NCBI GenBank assembly: GCA_020697475.1
Contig: JAJFMO010000318.1
Location: 1 to 8,576 of the forward strand
Direction of reading: 5' to 3'
From: Paenibacillaceae bacterium
GTDB taxonomy: Bacteria > Bacillota > Bacilli > Paenibacillales > NBRC-103111
DNA length: 8,576 nucleotides
Each line of letters opens with the position of its first letter. Position 1 is the first letter of the stretch. The notes below the pieces were generated by a model. That model was not told where the DNA came from. It worked only from the letters and a program-made list of their open reading frames with translations, and made no database searches. Below, piece by piece: positions 1 through 5,139 of this stretch. The translations under genes and the position numbers were made by a program.

Positions 1-146
1 AGCTGCAAGCGCAAGTGGAGGAGATCAGCGGAGTGGAGTGGTTGGATCCGCTGGAGGCGTGGCGACAACAGAGGCTGGCTGGATACGCCAATAATGAAAT
101 TGTGGTGCGCAAGGCGATTCGCGAGCTGGGACTCGAGGTGGAGTAG
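1..146 (+). CDS. C-terminal end of an unrecognised protein
   Basis: An open frame enters from the left edge and ends at TAG 144-146. The visible 47 residues are mostly helical-looking and charged (for example DPLEAWRQQRLAGYANNEIV, then a basic/acidic end IRELGLEVE). I cannot assign a family from this tail. Its stop codon directly abuts the deoC ATG with no gap, and the deoC ribosome site lies inside this gene, so the two are very probably co-transcribed and translationally coupled. The frame is supported by its uninterrupted run from the edge and by this junction. Confidence 0.7.
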   Translation, partial: LQAQVEEISGVEWLDPLEAWRQQRLAGYANNEIVVRKAIRELGLEVE

Positions 147-899
147 ATGGGCGAAGGAATCGCGGGAGATGCGGGTAGTGCGGCGTTCCTGCCGGATCGG
201 TTGCCGGCTTACATCGATCATACGTTGCTGAAGCCGGAAGCCGGGGCTGCTGCGGTAGAGCGGTTGTGCGAGGAAGCGGCGCAATTTCGGTTCTACAGTG
301 TGTGCGTAAACGGGGTCTGGGTAGCGCTATGCAGCCGACTGTTGGCCGGCACTGGTGTGAAGGTTAGCGCGGTATGCGGCTTTCCGCTAGGCGCTGCGGT
401 GACAGGCGTGAAGGCGTATGAAGCGGAACAGGCCGTGGCAGCTGGAGCGAGTGAGATCGATATGGTGCTGCCGGTCGGGAAGTTAATCGACGGCGATGAG
501 GCGGCGGTCCGAGACGATATTGCTGCTGTCGTGGCCGCGGCTGGCGATGGCACAATCGTCAAGGTCATTATGGAGACGGGGCTGTTGACCGATTCCCAGA
601 AGGTGACTGCTTGCAGACTGGCGGTTGAAGCGGGCGCGCACTTCGTGAAGACGTCGACCGGCTTCGGGCCGGGTGGCGCGACGGTCGACGACGTGCGCTT
701 GCTGCGCGCGAATGTGCCGGCTGGCATGGGCGTCAAGGCGTCCGGCGGCATTCGCGATCTGGACGCCGCACTCGCGATGATCGCGGCAGGCGCGACGCGG
801 CTCGGGACGAGCGCCGGCGTGGCGATTATGCAAGGCGTTGCCGCCGCAGGCGGCAGCGGCGCCGGGGGCGCTGGTGCTGGAGGCGCAGGCGGGTATTAG
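147..899 (+). CDS. deoC: deoxyribose-phosphate aldolase (DERA)
   Basis: Class I aldolase that cleaves 2-deoxy-D-ribose 5-phosphate to glyceraldehyde 3-phosphate and acetaldehyde; cytosolic, in deoxynucleoside catabolism. The 250-residue protein shows the family landmarks in order: IDHTLLKPEA (23-32), SAVCGFPLGA (74-83), EIDMVLPVGK with Asp105, VKVIMETGLL (138-147), FVKTSTGFGPGG with Schiff-base Lys168 (166-177) and VKASGGIRD with Lys197 (196-204). Asp105, Lys168 and Lys197 match the catalytic Asp102, Lys167 and Lys201 of the E. coli enzyme. The ATG follows GAGGTGG (135-141) by 5 nt. The C-terminus is odd: a roughly 17-residue Gly/Ala tail ending in Tyr. E. coli DERA also has a flexible tail ending in a functional Tyr259, so the terminal Tyr may matter. 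The last 15 bases are duplicated just downstream. Confidence 0.95.
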   Translation: MGEGIAGDAGSAAFLPDRLPAYIDHTLLKPEAGAAAVERLCEEAAQFRFYSVCVNGVWVALCSRLLAGTGVKVSAVCGFPLGAAVTGVKAYEAEQAVAAGASEIDMVLPVGKLIDGDEAAVRDDIAAVVAAAGDGTIVKVIMETGLLTDSQKVTACRLAVEAGAHFVKTSTGFGPGGATVDDVRLLRANVPAGMGVKASGGIRDLDAALAMIAAGATRLGTSAGVAIMQGVAAAGGSGAGGAGAGGAGGY

Positions 900-971
900 G
901 CAAATGCTCTCCCGAGCAGGCGGGTATTAGACGTGCGGAACGGAAGCGGGGGGGGAGTAGTCGGGTATTAG
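885..971 (+). repeat. short direct repeat carrying the deoC stop codon
   Basis: The 15-mer GCAGGCGGGTATTAG at 885-899 encodes the last residues of DeoC plus its stop (Ala-Gly-Gly-Tyr-stop). It recurs exactly at 916-930, 31 bp downstream and out of frame. A 10 bp piece, CGGGTATTAG, appears a third time at 962-971. This looks like a local duplication at the end of the gene. Confidence 0.8.
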
Positions 972-1048
972 GCGGACGACCTAGCGCGGTCGGGATCTGG
1001 CTGTCTTGACAGCGCCTTGCCCCGATTAGGATCCGTGAAGATGCCGTC
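900..1048. other. intergenic stretch with a 14 bp palindrome
   Basis: Gene-free sequence between deoC and repeat array 1. It is G-rich at first (GGGGGG near 948-956). It holds a perfect inverted repeat GCTGTC-TT-GACAGC at 1000-1013. No T-run follows the palindrome, so it is not a standard terminator. I see no coding frame here. Confidence 0.5.
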
Positions 1049-1231
1049 TAACGATTGTGAGCGACGTTATTCGGGGTGTTTTTCTTGTTTTTAGATATTA
1101 ACGACTGTGAGCAACGCTATTTCGCTGTTTTGTATGGGAGTTCGGTCTAAAAAGACCAAATAACGCTCGTGGCAATCGTTACAATCGAACATCCCGATTT
1201 ATGGGGCTAATAGCGACGCTGACAATCGTTA
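1049..1231. repeat. intergenic repeat array 1 (type A, F-F-R-R)
   Basis: Four 23 bp units: forward at 1049-1071 and 1099-1121, reverse-complement at 1159-1181 and 1209-1231. Read in the forward sense each starts TAACGAYTG and ends CGYTATT, with a variable middle; the ends TAACG/CGTTA are themselves inverted. Start-to-start distance is exactly 50 bp within the forward pair and within the reverse pair, and 60 bp between units 2 and 3. F1 and the complement of R2 agree at 20 of 23 positions. The central spacer holds a perfect small hairpin GGTCT-AAAA-AGACC (1144-1157). The first spacer is T-rich (GTTTTTCTTGTTTTT). The array ends 17 bp before the stop of the convergent yqeW-like gene, which has no other visible terminator. 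Function is unknown; a bidirectional termination or structural element is an inference. Confidence 0.85.
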
Positions 1232-1247
1232 CAACCGTTACAAGTCC

Positions 1248-2204
1248 CTACACCTTGCGGAATACGCGTAAATAGCAGATCGGCAACGCCAGCAACGATG
1301 TCGCGACATTGAAAATCGTCTGAGCATGTGCGATCTGCCCGGAAGCCGTGGAGGAGAGCATGACGCTTGCTTCGTACAGCACCCACAACAGCGGGTAGAA
1401 CAACAGCGCCCCGCCGATGTTCAGGATAATATGCGCCCAAGCAACGAGCTGCCCGTACTTGGTGCCGCCGATAGCGGCCATGAACGCGGTGGCGCACGTG
1501 CCGATGTTGGCGCCGATCGTGATCGCGATGCCGAGCTCGACGGAGATCGCCTGCACCGAGGCAAGCCCCATCGTCATGGCGATCGTCGCTGCGCTGCTTT
1601 GGATAACGGCAGTCAGGCAAGCGCCTGCCACCATGCCCCATAGCAGGCTCTTTTTCGACTCTTCGACGAACCAGGCAAACAAGCCGCGCGACTGCAAGGC
1701 CGGGGTGATTGTCTGCATAATTTCGATACCGATCAAGATGCAGGAGAACCCGCAAACCGCGAGGGCAAGGTAACGAGTGCTTTTGAACCATCGGGCCAAT
1801 AGTGGAAATTTCACGTTCTCTCGGTCGGGCACAATCCAGGAAGCAAGCCACACGATTGCGGAGACGATCAGCGCGTTCACCGCGTAATGGTTCATATTTA
1901 ACCCGATCAGCTCGGTCGTCAGACAGGTGCCGATGTTGGTGCCGAGGATGATGCCGAGCGTTCGTGGGAAGGTCATCAGTCCGGTATTGACCAAGCCGAT
2001 CGTGATGACGGTGATCGCACTGCTGCTTTGGAGCAGCGCGGTAAGTCCCGTTCCGGTGAGCATGCCTCTGAGCGGTGTGCGAGTGAACCGTTCGAGTGCG
2101 CTATGCAAGTACGGACCGGCCAGGCAATGCATGGCGAGCTCCATAACCTTCATCCCGGCGAGAAAGATGGCAAGGCCGATTGCCAGCGGAAGCGCTATGG
2201 TCAT
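1248..2204 (-). CDS. yqeW: Na/Pi cotransporter family membrane protein, YqeW-like
   Basis: Predicted integral membrane protein of the Na+/phosphate cotransporter (NptA/PNaS) family, which couples phosphate import to sodium. From Met at 2204 it has 318 residues, about eight hydrophobic segments and the family's inverted duplication. Repeat one has TALLQSSSAI (QSSS at 59-62) followed by GTNIGT (88-93). Repeat two has TAVIQSSAAT (QSSA at 202-205) followed by GANIGT (231-236). A HAQTIFN motif lies near the C-terminus. It has no C-terminal PhoU domain, as in the short YqeW type. The frame is open to an ATG at 2279 (343 aa), but that start has no ribosome site and would put 25 polar residues before helix 1. 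AAAGGGG (2219-2225) lies 14 nt before ATG 2204 and 11 nt before a TTG at 2207, so I prefer the shorter form. deoC next to this transporter is reminiscent of the yqeU-yqeV-yqeW neighbourhood of Bacillales. Confidence 0.85.
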   Translation of the reverse strand: MTIALPLAIGLAIFLAGMKVMELAMHCLAGPYLHSALERFTRTPLRGMLTGTGLTALLQSSSAITVITIGLVNTGLMTFPRTLGIILGTNIGTCLTTELIGLNMNHYAVNALIVSAIVWLASWIVPDRENVKFPLLARWFKSTRYLALAVCGFSCILIGIEIMQTITPALQSRGLFAWFVEESKKSLLWGMVAGACLTAVIQSSAATIAMTMGLASVQAISVELGIAITIGANIGTCATAFMAAIGGTKYGQLVAWAHIILNIGGALLFYPLLWVLYEASVMLSSTASGQIAHAQTIFNVATSLLALPICYLRVFRKV

Positions 2205-2427
2205 CAACGTTTGTCCAGCCCCTTTCGTTAACGTCTCAGGAAAGTTTATCCTCCGCTGATTGTTCGACGTCTTGATCATCGGGTTTCGCCAAAGGGGCGG
2301 TGACAGCCGATGATCCTCGTACCAATATATGAGCGACGCCGGACGGGCATGACAAGCCGGGGATCGGACGGATTCGGAATTCGGTTGGGGAGAAAGTAAA
2401 CGAGGAAGTCAGGGAGGTTATGTACGG

Positions 2428-3789
2428 ATGGAAAAAAAGGAATTCAGTACATACGAAGAAGCGGTCGCTTGGATCACCGGGCTGGTTACGTTCGGCATTC
2501 GGCCGGGACTGGAGCGGATGAAATGGATGATGGAGCGGCTGGATCATCCCGAGCGACGGCTGAAATTTATCCATGTCGCCGGGACGAACGGCAAAGGCTC
2601 GACGTGCGCGATCTTATCTGAAGTGCTGCACCGGGCTGGCTACGATGTCGGCACATTTACCTCACCCTACTTGTACAAATTTACCAATCGCATCCAGTAT
2701 AACGGTGACGATATCCCGGAAGACGATTTGCTTCGCCTGACGAATCACATCAAACCGCTGTATGACGAATTGGCGGCAACGGAGCTGGGATCGCCAACGA
2801 GTTTTGAAATTTGCACTGTGCTGGCCATCCTCTATTACGCGACCGTGACGTATCCCGACTATGTCGTGCTGGAGACTGGACTCGGGGGAAGGCTCGATTC
2901 GACCAACATCGTAGCGCCGGTTGTGTCCATCATTACGAACATCGGGCATGACCACATGGACGTACTGGGGGACACAGTGGAAGCGATCGCCGGCGAAAAA
3001 GCCGGAATTATTAAAGGAGGCGTGCCCGTAGTCAGCGCCGTCGAGCAGCCGGAGGCGATCGCGGTGTTGGAGCGGGTGTGCAAGGAGAAACGGACGAGCT
3101 TGTACTTGTTGGGCCGGCAGTTTTCGTACGTACCCGTTGCGACGGGGTGGGACGAGCAGGCGTTTGATTTCAGCGGGCCGTTCCGGAAGATTCCCGGCTT
3201 GGAGATCGCATTGAACGGGGAGCATCAGTTTAAAAATGCCGCTGTTGCCGTCATGGCGTTGGAGGTGCTGCGCCAGTATTATGCGCTGATCGTCGACGAC
3301 GTCGTGCTGCTTGAGGCGCTGAAGGGCGTAAGTTGGCCGGGGCGGCTGGAATTCGTCGGCGAGCATCCGCGCATTTTGCTGGATGGGGCGCACAATCCCG
3401 AAGGCGCTGCGACTCTGACCGCAGCGCTTCGGGCGATTCGTCCGGCGGAGGGTGGCAAAGTGCGGCTGATGACGGCGATGATGGCCAACAAAGATCATAC
3501 CGGTTACTTGCGCGAAGTGTTGCCGCAGGTGGACTCGCTGATTGTGACCCAGGCGGACTTCCGCAATACGCTCGAGGCGGAACGGCTGGCGGAGGTAGTC
3601 CGTAGGGTTCAAGGGGAGATGGGGCTATCGTTCGAGCTCGCAGTCGAGCCGGATTGGCGGGCGGCGCTCGCGCAGTTGCAGCAGCAAACCGGAAGCGACG
3701 ACCTGGCTGTCGTATCGGGTACGCTGTACATGATCTCCGACGTCCGCTGCGCTTTGCTTGGCCATGCGACGTCGGAGAAGGGCTGGTAG
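2428..3789 (+). CDS. folC: bifunctional folylpolyglutamate synthase / dihydrofolate synthase
   Basis: ATP-dependent ligase that adds glutamate to folates (and in bifunctional members makes dihydrofolate from dihydropteroate); cytosolic, Mur-ligase fold. At 453 residues it has the usual length. Landmarks in order: P-loop HVAGTNGKGS (49-58), the TSPYLYKFTNRI segment (78-89) corresponding to the substrate loop, LETGLGGRLDSTN (148-160), ITNIGHDHMDVLG (169-181) with metal-ligand His173, and EKAGIIK (190-196) with Lys191 at the position of the carbamylated lysine. The C-terminal domain contains LDGAHNPEG and ends with VVSGTLYMISDVR. The ATG is 10 nt after GGGAGG (2412-2417); an out-of-frame ATG at 2420 is too close to that site. 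In many Bacillales folC follows valS; here it stands alone behind a divergent 223 bp gap, so it must have its own promoter. A weak candidate is GTGACA (2300-2305), 18 nt, AATATA (2324-2329). Confidence 0.95.
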   Translation: MEKKEFSTYEEAVAWITGLVTFGIRPGLERMKWMMERLDHPERRLKFIHVAGTNGKGSTCAILSEVLHRAGYDVGTFTSPYLYKFTNRIQYNGDDIPEDDLLRLTNHIKPLYDELAATELGSPTSFEICTVLAILYYATVTYPDYVVLETGLGGRLDSTNIVAPVVSIITNIGHDHMDVLGDTVEAIAGEKAGIIKGGVPVVSAVEQPEAIAVLERVCKEKRTSLYLLGRQFSYVPVATGWDEQAFDFSGPFRKIPGLEIALNGEHQFKNAAVAVMALEVLRQYYALIVDDVVLLEALKGVSWPGRLEFVGEHPRILLDGAHNPEGAATLTAALRAIRPAEGGKVRLMTAMMANKDHTGYLREVLPQVDSLIVTQADFRNTLEAERLAEVVRRVQGEMGLSFELAVEPDWRAALAQLQQQTGSDDLAVVSGTLYMISDVRCALLGHATSEKGW

Positions 3790-3790
3790 C

Positions 3791-3952
3791 GTGATAAACA
3801 GAGCCACTGCAGTGGATGTCGATTTTATGGTGAATACGGAAGCGGATAATCGCCATGTCATCGAACTTAATCGGAAGTTGGGCTATATGGAAGTGCGGCG
3901 TGGGCCGATTTGGGATGACGTTATTCGTGTCAGTTTGATTAAGCATGTGTAA
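3791..3952 (+). pseudogene. C-terminal remnant of a GNAT N-acetyltransferase
   Basis: A short frame after folC contains NTEADNRHVIELNRKLGYME, which resembles the C-terminal acetyl-CoA-fold end of GNAT acetyltransferases (N-x-x-x-(I/L)-N-x-K-L-G-(F/Y) pattern), followed by a final strand and a stop at 3950-3952. The N-terminal two thirds of a GNAT domain are missing. The open frame reaches back into folC in another frame (ATG 3758), but that part reads as Arg-rich folC shadow. A GTG at 3791, 1 nt after the folC stop and 8 nt after GGAGAAGGG, could start a 53-residue peptide, so expression cannot be excluded. I read it as a decayed gene because no complete acetyltransferase could fold from it. 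Array 2 begins 15 bp downstream. Confidence 0.6.
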
Positions 3953-3967
3953 TGAAGTTGTTGGCTG

Positions 3968-4150
3968 TAACGGCCATAGCGGAAGCTTAGACGGCTATAC
4001 GAGCCACTTCCAATTCGTAACGGCCATGGCAGCAGCTTACTGGCTATTTTCACTGTGAAATAGGGGCAATAAGGGTTGTAAGCTGCTGTCATGGCTGTTA
4101 GCCAACGACTCCTGCGTTTCAAGAGGTTTAAGCTGCGCTCATGGCCGTTA
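3968..4150. repeat. intergenic repeat array 2 (type B, F-F-R-R)
   Basis: Four 22 bp units: forward at 3968-3989 and 4018-4039, reverse-complement at 4079-4100 and 4129-4150. In the forward sense they read TAACRGCCAT, six variable bases, then AGCTTA. The period within each same-strand pair is exactly 50 bp, with 61 bp between units 2 and 3. F2 and the complement of R1 agree at 20 of 22 positions. The central spacer carries the inverted repeat CTATTTTCACTGTGAAATAG (4044-4063) and the first spacer has GGCT-ATACG-AGCC. Flanks also pair: GTTGGC precedes F1 and GCCAAC follows R1. The scaffold (183 bp) is the same as in the two type A arrays although the unit sequence differs. Confidence 0.85.
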
Positions 4151-4210
4151 CCGCAGGCAAGTGTCTTTTGGAATTGTCCGATTCACCATAGCGAAGTTGG
4201 TTTAGAACGC

Positions 4211-4392
4211 TAACGATTGCCAGCGACGCTAATCGGCTGAAATTCGTCCTTTTCAGAATCTAACGATCATGTGCGACGTTATTTCGTTCATATTCATGGA
4301 AATCAAGAGATATGGCTCAAATAGCGTCTGTGACAAGCGTTAGAACGAATCAGACCTCCGTATTGCAAAAATAAAGCTTGTGACCATCGTTA
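4211..4392. repeat. intergenic repeat array 3 (type A, F-F-R-R)
   Basis: Four 23 bp units: forward at 4211-4233 and 4261-4283, reverse-complement at 4320-4342 and 4370-4392. Same-strand period is exactly 50 bp, with 59 bp between units 2 and 3. Units match array 1 at both ends (TAACG...CGYTATT) but are more diverged in the middle. The last unit, read forward, ends AAGCTTTATT and so is intermediate toward the AGCTTA end of type B. The first spacer holds CTGAAA...TTTCAG and the central spacer CATAT...ATATG. It starts 60 bp after array 2, so the two sit in tandem in one convergent gap. Confidence 0.8.
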
Positions 4393-4500
4393 GAGCGGTA
4401 GAACTCGCGGAATAGCATCGCCCGGTAACGTTCCAACGAATGGCCAGGCTCGAAAAAGGATCAGGGTGGTTTACCACCTATTCACCTATGGTGTGCACAT
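4393..4500. other. intergenic stretch with small inverted repeats
   Basis: Gene-free sequence between array 3 and the terminator. It has a 14 bp inverted repeat GGTGGT-TT-ACCACC (4465-4478) and a doubled CACCTAT motif just after it. A stretch at 4411-4433 weakly resembles a further reverse repeat unit but breaks the 50 bp spacing. No coding frame is supported. Confidence 0.4.
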
Positions 4501-4537
4501 AAAAAACGCAACATCCTGAAAGGATTGTTGCGTTTTT
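4501..4537. terminator. bidirectional intrinsic terminator
   Basis: AACGCAACA-TCC and GGA-T-TGTTGCGTT form a stem of about 12 bp with one bulged base and a short GAAA-type loop (4518-4521). A-runs lie on the left and T-runs on the right, so it can act on both strands. It lies 9 bp beyond the stop of the minus-strand gene at 4547, which it most probably terminates. Confidence 0.85.
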
Positions 4538-4546
4538 CTACGTTTT

Positions 4547-4861
4547 TCACGTGTACAGCAATGTGATAACGAGCAACTCATACAGTACCAAAGTCATAAT
4601 CGTCTCATTGTAGTAAGGATTGCCAAAGTACGGCCGATGCCCCCCTTGATGTGGTACGGCCACATGCAACAATCCGTCCTGGCAATTGACAATCCGCCCA
4701 ACGATTGTCTGTCCGTCCATTGTTTCGATGCGGACGTATTGATTTGCGTGACGTCGGCATATATCGCGCAAGCGATCGCGGACCGCCCGTAAATTTTGTG
4801 TAATATGCGAATCCGCTTTATAAATCACATGCGGTTCAGGCTTTGCCATTTGAAAACTCAT
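4547..4861 (-). CDS. small protein of unknown function, possibly sporulation-linked
   Basis: A 104-residue protein I do not recognise with certainty. The N-terminal third is charged and helical-looking (TQNLRAVRDRLRDICRRHAN). It is followed by QYVRIETMDGQTIVGRIVNC (41-60), which has the short-strand look of an Sm/SH3-like barrel ('x-V-x-I-x-T-x-D-G-x-x-x-x-G-x-I'). The end is hydrophobic (MTLVLYELLVITLLY, 89-103) after a Gly/Pro/Tyr-rich turn. Short barrels of this sort occur in several Bacillales spore-associated proteins, but that link is inference. The ATG at 4861 follows GGAGG by 12 nt. An upstream in-frame ATG at 4927 has no ribosome site and would lie upstream of the candidate promoter, so I chose 4861. 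A terminator lies just downstream, so it is monocistronic. Confidence 0.7.
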   Translation of the reverse strand: MSFQMAKPEPHVIYKADSHITQNLRAVRDRLRDICRRHANQYVRIETMDGQTIVGRIVNCQDGLLHVAVPHQGGHRPYFGNPYYNETIMTLVLYELLVITLLYT

Positions 4862-4896
4862 CTTAATGCTTCGCCTCCGGTATATTCTTATCCATG

Positions 4897-4923
4897 TATC
4901 GTATGCCAACGTCCTGAGGATGT
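4897..4923 (-). promoter_or_regulatory. candidate sigma-K-type promoter
   Basis: On the minus strand AC (4923-4922), 16 nt, then CATACGATA (4905-4897) fits the sigma-K pattern AC-N16/17-CATANNNTA. It ends 36 nt before the ATG at 4861, with GGAGG between. It fits, but the motif is short and could arise by chance. Confidence 0.35.
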
Positions 4924-4975
4924 TCATTACTAAACATGGACCGTCCGCAGGAACGGTTTGTAAGTGTTTTCAGTT

Positions 4976-5016
4976 TTGTTACACAAATGAAATATTTCTG
5001 TTATCGTCCGATAACA
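4976..5016 (+). promoter_or_regulatory. candidate promoter with overlapping palindromic operator
   Basis: TTGTTA (4976-4981), 17 nt, TGTTAT (4999-5004) is a plausible sigma-A promoter. Its -10 lies inside a perfect 18 bp palindrome, TGTTATCG-TC-CGATAACA (4999-5016). The overlap is what an operator for a dimeric repressor would look like. In RNA the same bases could form a hairpin, but if transcription starts near 5011 most of the left arm is not transcribed, which favours a DNA site. Confidence 0.4.
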
Positions 5017-5065
5017 CGACAGGAGTATAGTAATTGGCAAGACCCCTTTTGAATATAAAACTTTT

Positions 5066-5099
5066 CGAGCCTACCGGTTGCGGTGGGCTCGCTTTTTTT
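5066..5099 (+). terminator. intrinsic terminator ahead of the sulfatase gene
   Basis: CGAGCCTACC (5066-5075) pairs with GGTGGGCTCG (5082-5091) around a six-base loop, with one T-G wobble, and is followed by CTTTTTTT. No plus-strand gene lies between 3952 and this point. It would therefore end a short leader or small RNA of about 85-90 nt started by the promoter near 5000, or attenuate the sulfatase gene that starts 41 bp later. Confidence 0.75.
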
Positions 5100-5139
5100 G
5101 TACGCTTGAGAAAATGATTGATTCCAGGAGGCCGACACG

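Noticed and set aside
293..751. Open frame of 152 codons on the minus strand inside deoC
   Set aside because: Antisense shadow of a well-supported gene; its product resembles no protein family I recognise.
1000..1013. GCTGTC-TT-GACAGC as a deoC terminator
   Set aside because: The loop would be tiny and no T-run follows; at most an isolated palindrome or operator.
1049..1231. CRISPR array, because of the regular 50 bp period
   Set aside because: Units are imperfect, half are inverted, there are only four per cluster, and no cas gene or leader is visible.
2662..3612. Long open frame of 316 codons on the minus strand inside folC
   Set aside because: folC is unambiguous on the plus strand; the product is rich in Arg, His and Gln, as expected of a GC-rich antisense frame.
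4411..4433. Fifth reverse repeat unit after array 3
   Set aside because: Only about 14 of 23 positions match and it lies 41 bp, not 50 bp, after the last unit; chance or heavy decay.
5034..5117. TTG-started 27-codon leader peptide after AGGAG
   Set aside because: It runs straight through the terminator hairpin, and its codons show no regulatory run of one amino acid; not supportable as coding.
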